Shown here piece after piece: positions 19,252 through 27,349 of a stretch of 64,000 nt of DNA. The DNA is from Streptomyces mirabilis. GTDB taxonomy: Bacteria; Actinomycetota; Actinomycetes; Streptomycetales; Streptomycetaceae. Position 1 is the stretch's first letter, and each line of letters begins with the position of its first letter. The stretch is taken from the NCBI RefSeq assembly GCF_039503195.1, contig NZ_JBCJKP010000001.1, positions 10,292,001-10,356,000 of the forward strand, written 5' to 3'. Position numbers and translations under genes: made by a program. Under the pieces are notes generated by a model. That model saw nothing but the letters and a program-made list of their open reading frames with translations. It ran no database searches and was not told the DNA's origin.

Positions 19252-20208
19252 TCAGTGACCGCTCCGATCGGACGGACTGATGCGACGCCCCGTGAGCTGT
19301 GTGGGCCTGATCGACACCCACAGCTCGCGTTCGCCCCCTGCCCATGGCTTGCTGTGGGCGTGATCGGCCAGCCGTCGCACCGCCTCGGGCTCGGTGACCG
19401 CCCGGGCGGGACCGACGGCCAGCACACTCCAGCCCTGGCTCATGGCCTCGTCCACATGGTCGACCTCGAAGGCGACGTCCGTTCCCACGGCTGCCGCCGG
19501 GGCCGAGTTCGGTGCGGTCCGGAAGACGATCGCGTCGTCGACGACCTCGTAGTTCACCGGAACGACCGCCGGGCCGCCAGGGGTCGACACCGCGACACGC
19601 CCCAGGCCGTGTGTGGAGAGCCGGGCGCGACACTCGTCCGGGCTGAGGTCCCGCAGCTGGGGATCGAGGAGTGCCTGGCCCCGGCCGGGCGGGAGATCGA
19701 TTCCGCTCCCGCGCAGCGCCGCGACGGACGTGCCCAGCGCGGCGGCCAGCCTGATGAGACTCGCCAGGCTCGGGTCGGCCGAGCGCTCTTCGAGGTAGGC
19801 CAGGTACTGCGGCGCCATTTTGGCGCGCCGGGCTGTCTCCGCCCGGGTCAGTCCCTGTCGCCGGCGTTCGGCGGCCACGCGGCGGCCGATGTCACCGGCG
19901 TGGGACGCCCCCTCCGGCGGTGGCGTGTCGGACCCGGCATCCGTCCGCTGACGTGCCTCGTCCGAGCTCGGCCGGGAACCCACGTCAGGGGAAACCGGGC
20001 CAGGGCTCCCCCCTGTCCCGTGTTCGAGGTGACGGATGTGCGCGTCGGGCCCGGGGAACACGAGCGTCACCTCGTCCGTGTCCGACCAGTGCACGTCGTA
20101 GGGAGGGGTTCCGTCCTCGTGATGGAGCCCCACGATTTCGCCGTCGCGCCGGGTGGCGCCGTTGGCCGGGCTTTCGACGACGAGTTGATCGCCGAGGTGA
20201 GCTCGCAT
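19252..20208 (-). CDS. DUF1918 - XRE-type HTH - flavin-binding (PPOX-fold) fusion protein
   Basis: A 318-residue three-part protein. Residues 1-58 match DUF1918 (M-R-A-H-L-G-D-Q-L-V-V-E, G-E-I-V-G-L-H-H, Y-D-V-H-W-S-D). After a linker, residues about 105-165 form a Cro/C1-type HTH (R-R-x-R-Q-G-L-T-R-A-E-T-A-R-R-A-K-M-A-P-Q-Y-L-A). Residues about 185-310 are a pyridoxamine-5'-phosphate-oxidase-like domain (G-R-V-A-V-S-T-P-G-G-P-A-V-V-P-V-N-Y, F-E-V-D-H-V-D-E-A, G-W-S-V-L). GGAAGGGG precedes ATG 20208. The HTH-PPOX part is a paralogue of the protein at 26024. A flavin- or redox-sensing regulator is a reasonable guess. Confidence 0.87.
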   Translation of the reverse strand: MRAHLGDQLVVESPANGATRRDGEIVGLHHEDGTPPYDVHWSDTDEVTLVFPGPDAHIRHLEHGTGGSPGPVSPDVGSRPSSDEARQRTDAGSDTPPPEGASHAGDIGRRVAAERRRQGLTRAETARRAKMAPQYLAYLEERSADPSLASLIRLAAALGTSVAALRGSGIDLPPGRGQALLDPQLRDLSPDECRARLSTHGLGRVAVSTPGGPAVVPVNYEVVDDAIVFRTAPNSAPAAAVGTDVAFEVDHVDEAMSQGWSVLAVGPARAVTEPEAVRRLADHAHSKPWAGGERELWVSIRPTQLTGRRISPSDRSGH

Positions 20209-20314
20209 GGTCGCCGCCCCTTCCTCAGAATGGTGCTGTACCCAACGTGCCACGCGCACAGGCTCCGCCGCATGGCCCGAACAGCCCGACCGGGGGTGCC
20301 GAACGGACTGTTCT

Positions 20315-20330
20315 CCGGCCGACCGGCCCC
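20315..20330. promoter_or_regulatory. Weak CGGCCGACCGGCCCC-type motif
   Basis: A looser form of the island motif, 107 bp ahead of the DUF1918-HTH fusion start. The first arm lacks the GGG. Position fits the other sites; sequence fit is poor. Confidence 0.3.
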
Positions 20331-20498
20331 TCAAGGCGTGTCGAGGGCCGCAGCACTCCCCGGTGATCTCGTCACGGATGGCGTCGCCGCGCCGCAAAGA
20401 TATCCGTAGCCGTCGCCGTGGCTGACGATGCCCGTCGTCGCCGGGCACCGGACGTGTGCGTGGCCCGGGTCGATGCGAGCCCGCTGCGCCGACGTCCG

Positions 20499-20795
20499 TC
20501 ACACGGGCCATCCAGCTGCCGGTCGAGGACTTCGCCCGGTGCCGGGCGCGCCCAGGTCCTTGATGTCGCGCTCGGCGGTGCTGACCAGTTGCTGGCCGAG
20601 GTCGTGCATGGCCCTGCCCGCCGCGAGTTCGTCACCGATCTCGGGCACCTCGGCGTCCGTGGGGTTGCAGCGCGCCGCCCCGTGGCCGGTGAGGGTCGTG
20701 GTTCCGGTGTTGACAACGACACGTGCCTTGGTCGTTCCCTCGTCGTCCTCGGAGAGGTAGAGGCGAACCTTCCATTCCACCGTATGCAGCATCAT
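20499..20795 (-). CDS. DUF1876 family protein
   Basis: A small 98-residue acidic protein of the DUF1876 (dsRBD-like fold) family: W-K-V-R-L-Y-L-S-E-D-D-E-G-T-T-K-A-R-V, G-H-G-A-A-R-C-N-P-T-D and P-E-I-G-D-E-L-A-A-G-R-A are its signatures. M. tuberculosis Rv1738 (DosR regulon) and Rv2632c are members, and Rv1738 resembles ribosome-hibernation factors in fold. GAGGAG lies just upstream of two adjacent ATGs (20795 and 20792). A GGTCC tandem repeat sits 20 bp before the start. Confidence 0.88.
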   Translation of the reverse strand: MMLHTVEWKVRLYLSEDDEGTTKARVVVNTGTTTLTGHGAARCNPTDAEVPEIGDELAAGRAMHDLGQQLVSTAERDIKDLGAPGTGRSPRPAAGWPV

Positions 20796-20814
20796 TTTCT
20801 CCTCACCTTGGTAC

Positions 20815-20841
20815 GGACCGGTCCGGTCCGGTCCGGTCCGG
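20815..20841. repeat. GGACC plus four GGTCC 5-bp tandem repeat
   Basis: One GGACC followed by four perfect GGTCC units, a continuous run just upstream of the DUF1876 gene. The arms GGACCGGTCC and overlapping GGTCCGG are self-complementary and resemble half-sites of the island motif. Could be a multi-site operator or simple slippage repeat. Confidence 0.6.
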
Positions 20842-20889
20842 ATGGCTCGCCCGGAATGCCGGCGGTCACCGGTCGTCCTGGGCAGGGTC

Positions 20890-21140
20890 TCTTCCTCGAT
20901 GCGGTGTCGGACGCGGTCGGTGAGGTCACCTGGCTGAGCACGTATGTTTCGACCTGGGCCTGCGGGAGCGGAGCGGTCACCTCCAGCAGGGGCTCTCCCG
21001 CGAGAACGATCCGTCCTTCCGGCACCACTGGGACCTGTCCGGTGAACTCAAGGCCGAGCGGCGTGTCCACGTCGGCGGCGGGCGGTGCCGCACGGTGGCG
21101 AAGGCGTCGGCGTCCTCGGCGCCGTCGCAACGGACATCGA
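20890..21140 (-). pseudogene. Nicotinate phosphoribosyltransferase remnant
   Basis: Minus-strand frames read D-A-F-A-T-V-R-H-R-P, then L-G-L-E-F-T-G-Q-V-P-V-V-P-E-G-R, then I-V-L-A-G-E-P-L-L-E-V-T-A-P-L-P-Q-A-Q, then V-E-T-Y-V-L-S-Q-V. These are the N-terminal third of PncB-type enzymes (E-P-L-L-x-V-x-x-P-L and E-T-Y-L-L-N-x). At least one frameshift breaks it and the catalytic part is missing. Confidence 0.65.
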
Positions 21141-21289
21141 CGCCAACTCCTCGCCGCCGGTGGAGGCTTCGTCCAAGCACTGGCGCAGGCGCGCGGACCA
21201 CTCGGTTCGCCCATGAGCGGGCCCGGCTTCCCGCGGGCGGTCCCGCTCCGTTCCTCATCACGGTCGAACAGCGGCGAACCCCGGTCATA

Positions 21290-21303
21290 GGGCCGAAGGT
21301 CCC
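21290..21303. promoter_or_regulatory. GGGCCG-N2-GGTCCC motif, candidate DevR/OsdR-type site
   Basis: GGGCCGAAGGTCCC, 216 bp upstream of the universal stress gene at 21519. Farther from its gene than the other copies, so a longer leader or an unrecognised intervening start is possible. Confidence 0.45.
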
Positions 21304-21518
21304 CGGCGGGCGGCCATCCGGGCCACGCACCGGCGGGGCTCCCCCTACGACCCGTCGCACCGGAGAGTCCGCATGCGCCGCGAGTGGATTTCGGGTATTT
21401 CTCGGATGAAAGGGGTGAAAGGCAACCGTGTTCGGCGCGTCGGCGCAGACGATCGAGCAGTGGGCAAGTGGACCCGCTCACGGTCATTCCGGTTTCTTAC
21501 GAGACGAAGGTAGTCGCC

Positions 21519-22394
21519 ATGGAGCCAGTGGTCACCGTGGGCCTCGACGGCTCACCCGAGAGCCTTGCCGCCGCCCACTGGGCAGCCGACGAGGCCGAGC
21601 GGCGCCGGCTCTCGCTGCGTCTCTTGCACGCATGGCCCCTGCTGGCGCCGGAACCGCCCCGTGCCCCCGCGGAGGTGGATCAGAACTACTGGGCGAAGAG
21701 GATCGTGCACAACGCGCGGGCGGAGCTCCAGGCGAGCCACCCGGGCCTCTCGATCGTCGGCAATCTGGTTGCCGAAGACGCCCAGGACGCCCTGCTGCAA
21801 GCGGCATCGGAGTCGGAGATGACCGTGCTCGGCTCGCGCGGGATCGGGGCCGTCGGGAGTTACTTCCTGGGTGACATCAGCATGCCCGTCGTGGCACGGG
21901 CCGATCGCCCGGTGGTCCTCGTGCGCGCGGAAACCCGCGAAGCGGGGTCACGGCCCGCTCCGGGTAAGGCGGGTGGCGTAGTCGTGGCTCTGAAACTGCA
22001 CGGTCCATCCGACGACCTGCTCGAATTCGCCTTTGTCAGTGCCGCGGCGCGGGGCGTGCCGCTTCGAGCCGTCCACGGCCGGAGCCTGCCGCTTCACGCG
22101 CATGTGCCCTGGGGTACGGACCACGCCGTCACCGAAGAGATCACGCAGGACGCGCAGAAGCACCTGAGTCTGGCCCTGCGCCCCTGGCGCGAGAAGTTCC
22201 CAGGTGTGGAGGTGGAAGACCACGTCGCACTCGAAAGCCCCGCCAAGGCCGTGATGCAGGCCGCCGACGGCGCCGGGCTGCTGGTCGTGGGCCGACGCAA
22301 GCACGTCCCCGGACCGGCACCACGCCTGGGCCCCGTGACGCAGGCCGCTGCCCATCACGCACGCTGCCCGATCGCCGTAGTCCCCCATGACTGA
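21519..22394 (+). CDS. Tandem universal stress protein
   Basis: A 291-residue protein of two Usp domains (about 3-138 and 148-291). The first starts V-T-V-G-L-D-G-S-P-E-S and has V-L-G-S-R-G-I-G-A-V-G-S-Y-F-L-G-D-I-S, a normal ATP-binding loop; the second has V-V-G-R-R-K-H-V-P. ATG 21519 fits the conserved N-terminus; a weak GAAGG lies ahead. The stop overlaps the next gene's start by 8 bp, so stress protein and kinase-like protein are made together. Confidence 0.9.
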   Translation: MEPVVTVGLDGSPESLAAAHWAADEAERRRLSLRLLHAWPLLAPEPPRAPAEVDQNYWAKRIVHNARAELQASHPGLSIVGNLVAEDAQDALLQAASESEMTVLGSRGIGAVGSYFLGDISMPVVARADRPVVLVRAETREAGSRPAPGKAGGVVVALKLHGPSDDLLEFAFVSAAARGVPLRAVHGRSLPLHAHVPWGTDHAVTEEITQDAQKHLSLALRPWREKFPGVEVEDHVALESPAKAVMQAADGAGLLVVGRRKHVPGPAPRLGPVTQAAAHHARCPIAVVPHD

Positions 22395-23892
22395 GCCGGG
22401 CGGCCCGCGTGCGGAGGTGCGCGAGACCCATACCGCCGTGGTGTTCTTCGTCGGCGACCGCGCCTACAAGGTCAAGAAACCGGTCGACCTCGGGTTCCTG
22501 GACCACACCACCGTGGTGGCGCGCCGGGCCACCTGCGAGCGGGAAGTCGCGCTGAACCGTCGCTTCGCCCCCGACGTCTACCTCGGCCTGGGGGAATTCC
22601 ACAGCCCGGAGACGGACATGCCCGAACCCCTCGTCGTGATGCGCCGTATGCCGGGGGAGCGCCGCCTTTCCCGGCTGGTGAGGGAGGGCATGGACGTTGA
22701 CGCGGCCGTGCGGGCCGTGGCCCGGTTGCTCGCCACCCGGCACGCCGGCGCCACCCGTACCCGGGACGTGGACGAGCAGGGAACCCGGGATGCCCTCGCG
22801 GCACGATGGGAAGCGAACTTCGCGGAGGTTCGGGCATTGGCGGACGACGGCCTCGTCCCCGAGGGCGTGGAGGACGTCGAGCGACTCGTGCGCCGTTATC
22901 TCGTCGGCCGAAAACGGCTGTTCGACATGCGCATCGAACAGGGGCGGGTGGTGGACGGGCACGGCGACCTGCTCGCCGACGACATCTTCTGCCTCGACGA
23001 CGGCCCACGCGTGCTGGACTGTCTGGAGTTCGACGACCGGCTGCGCTACGTCGACGGCCTCGACGATGCCGCCTTCCTCGCCATGGACCTGGAACAGCTC
23101 GGTGCCCCGGAGACGGCGGCACTCTTCCTCGCCGCGTACAGCGAGTACTCCGGCGACCCGGCGCCGCCCTCCCTCCGTCACCACTACGTCGCCTATCGCG
23201 CGTTCGTGCGTGCCAAGGTCGCGCTCATCCAGGCGCGCCAAGGCGCGCCCGGCGCGGAGGGGGCCGCACGCCGGCTGATCGCGACGGCCCTGCGGCACCT
23301 TCGTACGTCCGCTGTCGGCCTGACGCTCGTCGGCGGGCTTCCGGGCAGCGGGAAGTCCACGCTCTCCGGCGCCCTAGCGGACCGGCTGGGCGTCACCCTG
23401 CTCAGCAGCGACCGCGTGCGCAAGGAGCTGGCGGGCATCCCGGCCGAGGAGCCCGCGTCGGCCGGGTACGGCGAGGGCCTCTACACACCGGAGTGGACCG
23501 ACAAGACCTACGCGGCCCTGCTCGATCGCGCGTCCGCCCTGCTGGCCGACGGCGAGTCCGTCGTCCTGGACGCCACCTGGACCGGCGCGAGGCAGCGCGA
23601 AGCCGCCCTGCGCATGGCCGAACAGGCAGGCGCCGACCTCGTGGCCCTGCACTGCCAGGTTCCGGATGATGTCGCGGCGGCCCGCCTGACCAGCCGCGCG
23701 CGCGGAGCATCCGACGCCGACCTCGACGTGGCCGCCACGATGGCGACCACGGAACCGCCCTGGCCGGAAGCCGTCGTCATCGACACGAGAGGCCCCCTGG
23801 AGGCCGCGGTAGTCCGGGCGCTGGCGGCCGTACGCCCTTACGCCACCAGCCAGGCCCCGGTCTTCCGGCGCCCCTACATGGAGCCGGACTGA
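22387..23892 (+). CDS. APH-like kinase fused to P-loop (AAA_33) kinase domain
   Basis: A 501-residue two-domain protein. The N-terminal part (about 10-290) is aminoglycoside-phosphotransferase-like, with V-V-D-G-H-G-D-L (Brenner-type H-G-D at 192-194) and L-D-C-L-E-F-D-D-R-L-R for the metal-binding Asp. The C-terminal part (about 308-490) is a zeta-toxin/gluconokinase-like kinase with Walker A G-G-L-P-G-S-G-K-S-T (316-325). M. tuberculosis Rv2004c, in the DosR regulon, has this architecture. The substrate is unknown; homology does not imply drug resistance. Overlaps the Usp gene by 8 bp. Confidence 0.88.
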   Translation: MTEPGGPRAEVRETHTAVVFFVGDRAYKVKKPVDLGFLDHTTVVARRATCEREVALNRRFAPDVYLGLGEFHSPETDMPEPLVVMRRMPGERRLSRLVREGMDVDAAVRAVARLLATRHAGATRTRDVDEQGTRDALAARWEANFAEVRALADDGLVPEGVEDVERLVRRYLVGRKRLFDMRIEQGRVVDGHGDLLADDIFCLDDGPRVLDCLEFDDRLRYVDGLDDAAFLAMDLEQLGAPETAALFLAAYSEYSGDPAPPSLRHHYVAYRAFVRAKVALIQARQGAPGAEGAARRLIATALRHLRTSAVGLTLVGGLPGSGKSTLSGALADRLGVTLLSSDRVRKELAGIPAEEPASAGYGEGLYTPEWTDKTYAALLDRASALLADGESVVLDATWTGARQREAALRMAEQAGADLVALHCQVPDDVAAARLTSRARGASDADLDVAATMATTEPPWPEAVVIDTRGPLEAAVVRALAAVRPYATSQAPVFRRPYMEPD

Positions 23893-23897
23893 GCAGG

Positions 23898-23972
23898 TGA
23901 CCCGGAGGACCCAGCGACTGAGGCTCAGGACGAGGTCGTACAGATCCTTCGGGTACGTGTCGGTGAACGCCA
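23898..23972 (-). pseudogene. DUF4389-like gene fragment
   Basis: Minus strand reads M-A-F-T-D-T-Y-P-K-D-L-Y-D-L-V-L-S-L-S-R-W-V-L-R-V-T and then runs into the end of the kinase gene. This looks like a piece of a DUF4389 membrane protein (Y-P-x-x-L-F-D-F-V-x-G-x-x-R-W). Only about 25 codons survive. Confidence 0.5.
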
Positions 23973-24017
23973 TGGTCACGGCGCGATGAGCGTCCGGGCG
24001 AGGACGTTTCTCGCGCT

Positions 24018-24608
24018 TCACGTGGTCTTGCGCCGCCACTGCGGTCCGACCTGGTCCCACTCACGCCCCCACTGGTCGTAGCGCCGCTGGTCGAGCCGCC
24101 ACTGCGCGACGCGCCCGGCGGCGAACGCCAGGCCGCCGAAAGCGACAGCGGCCGCGACACCGAGGCAGGCTGCCTCGGCGGCGGCCGCCGAGGCGGTCGG
24201 CGGCTGTGTGGTGAGCTGCTCCTTGCTGTTCAGCCAGACGACGACCCTCGAGCCGACCCGGTGGCCGTGGCCGTAGTCCACCATGGCCTGGCCGGTACGG
24301 GTCGAGCCGTCCGTCGCCGTCCAGCGGACCGTCGCTCGGACCCGGTCGTAGGGGGTATCCGCGCCGATCCCCACCGCTTGGGCCTTGCTCGCGACGAGGA
24401 CGGCCTGGACCGGATGCCGCTCGTGCCGAAGCCGCGCGAAGGACGCGTCGGCGGCATGGGCCGTCAGCAGGCCGGTCAGGGTGCCGCCGATCGCCATGAC
24501 CAGCCAGATGGCCAGCACGACCCAGGCCTCGACGAGGTCGTCGTGCCGTCGCAACGGATTGCTCCGCCACCGCCAGAGCAGTTGCCTCACACGCTTGGTC
24601 CTGCGCAT
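24018..24608 (-). CDS. Rv1733c-like two-helix membrane protein
   Basis: A 196-residue paralogue of the protein at 1059-1661. Same plan: basic R-Q-L-L-W-R-W-R-S-N-P-L-R-R start, membrane helix about 28-52 (E-A-W-V-V-L-A-I-W), outside loop with T-V-R-W-T-A-T-D-G, second helix about 140-165, and C-terminal W-G-R-E-W-D-Q-V-G-P-Q-W. GAGGAGG lies 5 nt ahead of ATG 24608. A strong GGGACCGATCGGCCC motif stands 105 bp upstream. Function unknown; DosR-regulon family in mycobacteria. Confidence 0.87.
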   Translation of the reverse strand: MRRTKRVRQLLWRWRSNPLRRHDDLVEAWVVLAIWLVMAIGGTLTGLLTAHAADASFARLRHERHPVQAVLVASKAQAVGIGADTPYDRVRATVRWTATDGSTRTGQAMVDYGHGHRVGSRVVVWLNSKEQLTTQPPTASAAAAEAACLGVAAAVAFGGLAFAAGRVAQWRLDQRRYDQWGREWDQVGPQWRRKTT

Positions 24609-24712
24609 CCGACCGCACCTCCTCATCGTCGTTGACTGGACGGTGCCATGGGGGAACGCGCGGCGGCAGGGGCCGACCAGGCGGCATCGCGCCCCCGCTC
24701 GGTCCCGCAATG

Positions 24713-24727
24713 GGGACCGATCGGCCC
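24713..24727. promoter_or_regulatory. GGGACC-N3-CGGCCC motif, candidate DevR/OsdR-type site
   Basis: GGGACCGATCGGCCC, with a further G before and AA after, is among the closest copies to the mycobacterial DosR box. It lies between the leftward Rv1733c-like gene (105 bp) and the rightward dehydrogenase (190 bp). Confidence 0.55.
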
Positions 24728-24916
24728 AAGCGGACGGGCATCGTCGCCCTCAGGCTGGACATACAAGGCCAACCCGCGCGTGAGTAGGCCGCGCAGCGGC
24801 GTCCCACCAGCCTCGGAGTCGGCGAGTCGACCAGGAGGGGTGGTCGCGCGCATCGGGGCGCTCGCACGCCGTGGTCCCCCGCCACCGGCGTCTGCCAGGC
24901 CCAGAAAGGGGTCGTC

Positions 24917-25987
24917 ATGAAAGCACTCGTGTTCCACGGTTCCGGAAAGTCCGCGTGGGAGGACGTCGCGGACCCCGGTATCCAGGATGCCACCGACGCG
25001 ATCGTCCGCGTCGATGCCGTCACGATCTGCGGAACCGACCTGCACATCCTCAAGGGCGACCTACCGGAGGTGCGCCCGGGAACGGTGCTCGGACACGAGG
25101 CCGTCGGGGAGGTCGTCGAGGTGGGAAGCGACGTCCGTACGGTCCGCCCCGGTGATCGTGTCCTGGTCTCGTGCATCACGGCGTGCGGCCGCTGCCGCTA
25201 CTGCCGGGAGGGCTCGTACGGGCAGTGCCGTGCGGGCGGGGGCTGGATCCTCGGCCACTTGATCGACGGCACGCAGGCAGAGTACGTCCGCGTACCCCAT
25301 GCGGATCTGTCCACGTATCCGCTGCCCGGTGCGGTCGAGAGCAAGGACGCCGTGCTGCTGGCCGACATCTTCCCCACCGCCTACGAGGTGGGCGTGCTGA
25401 ACGGGCGGGTACGGCCCGCGGACACCGTGGTCGTGGTCGGGGCGGGGCCGATCGGGCTCGCCGCGATCGCCACGGCACGGTTCTACACCCCGGAGAGGAT
25501 CATCGCCGTGGATCTGGCCCCGGCCCGGCTGGACGCCGCCAAACGCCTCGGCGCCGACGCCGTCGCCTCGGCCGGGGACGAGGCGGAGCAGCTGGTCGCC
25601 GACCTCACCGAGGGACTCGGGGCCGACGTGGTCATCGAGGCGGTGGGGGTGCCGGCGAGCTTCGAGGCGTGTACGCGCATGGTGCGGCCCGGCGGCCACG
25701 TGGCCAACGTCGGGGTGCACGGCAAGCCCGCGACACTCCACCTCGAAGACCTGTGGATCAAGAACGTGACGATCACCACCGGCCTGGTCGACACGTACTC
25801 CACTCCCACCCTGCTGCGCATGATGGCCGCCGGGCAGCTCCCCACGTCGTCCCTGGTCACCCACATCTTCCCGATGGACGCGATGGAGGAGGCGTACGAG
25901 GTCTTCGCGCGGGCCGCGGACACCGGTGCGCTCAAGGTCGTCCTGGGCGGTCCGCAGCACGACGCCCTGACGATCAGGACGCCCTGA
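24917..25987 (+). CDS. Zinc-dependent alcohol dehydrogenase (MDR family)
   Basis: A 356-residue medium-chain dehydrogenase. Catalytic zinc ligands: Cys of T-I-C-G-T-D-L-H (about 38) and the H-E of V-L-G-H-E-A-V-G. The structural-zinc cysteines are in C-G-R-C-R-Y-C-R-E-G-S-Y-G-Q-C. The NAD-binding loop is V-V-V-G-A-G-P-I-G-L-A-A-I (about 173-185). Closest in feel to threonine/isopropanol-type dehydrogenases; substrate not predictable. In a fermentative setting it could regenerate NAD+ by reducing an aldehyde or ketone (inference). AAAGGGG precedes ATG 24917. Confidence 0.9.
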   Translation: MKALVFHGSGKSAWEDVADPGIQDATDAIVRVDAVTICGTDLHILKGDLPEVRPGTVLGHEAVGEVVEVGSDVRTVRPGDRVLVSCITACGRCRYCREGSYGQCRAGGGWILGHLIDGTQAEYVRVPHADLSTYPLPGAVESKDAVLLADIFPTAYEVGVLNGRVRPADTVVVVGAGPIGLAAIATARFYTPERIIAVDLAPARLDAAKRLGADAVASAGDEAEQLVADLTEGLGADVVIEAVGVPASFEACTRMVRPGGHVANVGVHGKPATLHLEDLWIKNVTITTGLVDTYSTPTLLRMMAAGQLPTSSLVTHIFPMDAMEEAYEVFARAADTGALKVVLGGPQHDALTIRTP

Positions 25988-26023
25988 CAGTCAGGACGCC
26001 TCGACAGGAGGAAGTGAACGGCC

Positions 26024-26710
26024 ATGTGTGAACACACACCGCCGAACGCCGCGTCCGCCACCGCGGACAGCGCACAGGGCGACATCGGACGTCGCATCGC
26101 TCAGCGACGTGAGGAACTGGGACTGACCCGGGAGGAGACGGCCTTCCGGGCGGGCACCGCTCCTGGCTACGTCCAGTACCTGGAGGAACAGTCCACCGCG
26201 ATGCCCGGGACGGCCGTCCTCATCCGGCTCGCGGACGCGTTGAGCACGAGCGTCACGGCCCTGCGCGGAGGCGACGCCGATCTGCCACCCGGCGTGGGCC
26301 GAGCCGCGCTCCACCCGGAGCTGGTCGAACTCAGCGCCGAGGAGTGCCGCAGCCGACTCTCCGGGCACGGTGTCGGCAGGATCGCGATGGACACCCCCGA
26401 CGGGCCGATCGTCGTCCCCCTGAACTACACCGTGATCGATGATTCGGTCGTGTTCCGGACGACACCCGACGCCGTGCCCGCCACAGCCGTCGGGGCACAT
26501 GTCGCCTTCGAGGTCGACCACATCGACGACGCGCTCAGCCAGGGCTGGAGCGTGCTCATCCGCGGCGTCGCCCGGGCCGTGACGGACCCCGACGCCGTAC
26601 GTCGGCTGACGGAACTCGCCTACAGCCGTCCATGGGCGGGCGGTGAGCGTGACGTATGGGTGCGCCTCGAGCCCACCGACATCACCGGGCGCCGAATCGC
26701 GGTGCGGTGA
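26024..26710 (+). CDS. XRE-type HTH - flavin-binding (PPOX-fold) protein
   Basis: A 228-residue protein: HTH at about 22-78 (R-R-E-E-L-G-L-T-R-E-E-T-A-F-R-A-G-T-A-P) and a pyridoxamine-oxidase-like domain at about 98-222 (G-R-I-A-M-D-T-P-D-G-P-I-V-V-P-L-N-Y, F-E-V-D-H-I-D-D-A, G-W-S-V-L). It is the DUF1918-less paralogue of the protein at 19252. GAGGAAG lies before ATG 26024. Could be a redox- or flavin-responsive repressor; such fusions are common in Streptomyces but little studied. Starts 36 bp after the dehydrogenase. Confidence 0.87.
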   Translation: MCEHTPPNAASATADSAQGDIGRRIAQRREELGLTREETAFRAGTAPGYVQYLEEQSTAMPGTAVLIRLADALSTSVTALRGGDADLPPGVGRAALHPELVELSAEECRSRLSGHGVGRIAMDTPDGPIVVPLNYTVIDDSVVFRTTPDAVPATAVGAHVAFEVDHIDDALSQGWSVLIRGVARAVTDPDAVRRLTELAYSRPWAGGERDVWVRLEPTDITGRRIAVR

Positions 26711-26783
26711 CGTCATGGGTCGGGGTGCGACGACCTCATGGGTCGGTCGGGGCACCGAAGGGTGGCCGCTCTCAGGCCGACCT

Positions 26784-26797
26784 GGACCGAACGGCCC
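26784..26797. promoter_or_regulatory. GGACCG-N2-CGGCCC motif, candidate DevR/OsdR-type site
   Basis: GGACCGAACGGCCC, 92 bp upstream of the flavin-binding protein at 26889. Confidence 0.5.
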
Positions 26798-26888
26798 TCG
26801 CCCCTGTCCCTCGCCCCTCACAGGATGAAACACGTACCGCTGTACCCCGTGACGGCTGAGCCCGTCCACCCCGTGAAAGTCGAACCCG

Positions 26889-27332
26889 GTGATGAATCCC
26901 AACGACGGCTTCCGTGAACTCGACCGCGAGGAGTGCCTGCGTCTGCTGGAGCGGGCACCGATCGGCCGCGTAGTCCACACGCGCCACGCCCTGCCCGCCG
27001 TCCTGCCGGTCAACTTCTGCCTGGACATCGACTCCGCGGTACTGATGCGTACTTCCGCCGACTCGGAACTGGCCGCCGCGATCGACGGCGTGGTGATCGC
27101 CTTCGAAGCGGACGAGGTGGATGCGACGGCGCACTCCGGCTGGAGTGTCGTGGTCACCGGCCGCGCGACGGTGGTGACCGATCCCGTGGAGCACGGCCGG
27201 CTGACCAGGATCGGCCCGCGCTCATGGGTGGCCTCGCCCAAGGAGGTCTTCATCCGCATCGAGCCCGAATTGGTGACCGGCCGTCAACTCGTCGCAGGGC
27301 GCACGGTCTACGGCGTCGACCTCTCCTCCTGA
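26889..27332 (+). CDS. Pyridoxamine-5'-phosphate-oxidase-fold protein
   Basis: A 147-residue single-domain protein: G-R-V-V-H-T-R-H-A-L-P-A-V-L-P-V-N-F near the start, A-F-E-A-D-E-V-D-A-T in the middle and G-W-S-V-V-V-T-G-R-A strand. This is the F420- or flavin-binding split-barrel family; similar stand-alone proteins occur in the mycobacterial dormancy regulon. Starts at GTG 26889 or ATG 26892; no strong ribosome site is seen for either. Followed by a long perfect palindrome. Confidence 0.85.
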   Translation: MMNPNDGFRELDREECLRLLERAPIGRVVHTRHALPAVLPVNFCLDIDSAVLMRTSADSELAAAIDGVVIAFEADEVDATAHSGWSVVVTGRATVVTDPVEHGRLTRIGPRSWVASPKEVFIRIEPELVTGRQLVAGRTVYGVDLSS

Positions 27333-27349
27333 GCGGCCCCGTCACTCGC

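Noticed and set aside
20815..20841. GGTCC repeats as a CRISPR or satellite array
   Set aside because: Unit is 5 bp with no spacers; far too short for CRISPR.
22387..23892. Calling the APH-like protein an aminoglycoside resistance enzyme
   Set aside because: Only the fold and H-G-D motif match; the fused P-loop kinase and stress context point to a different, unknown substrate.
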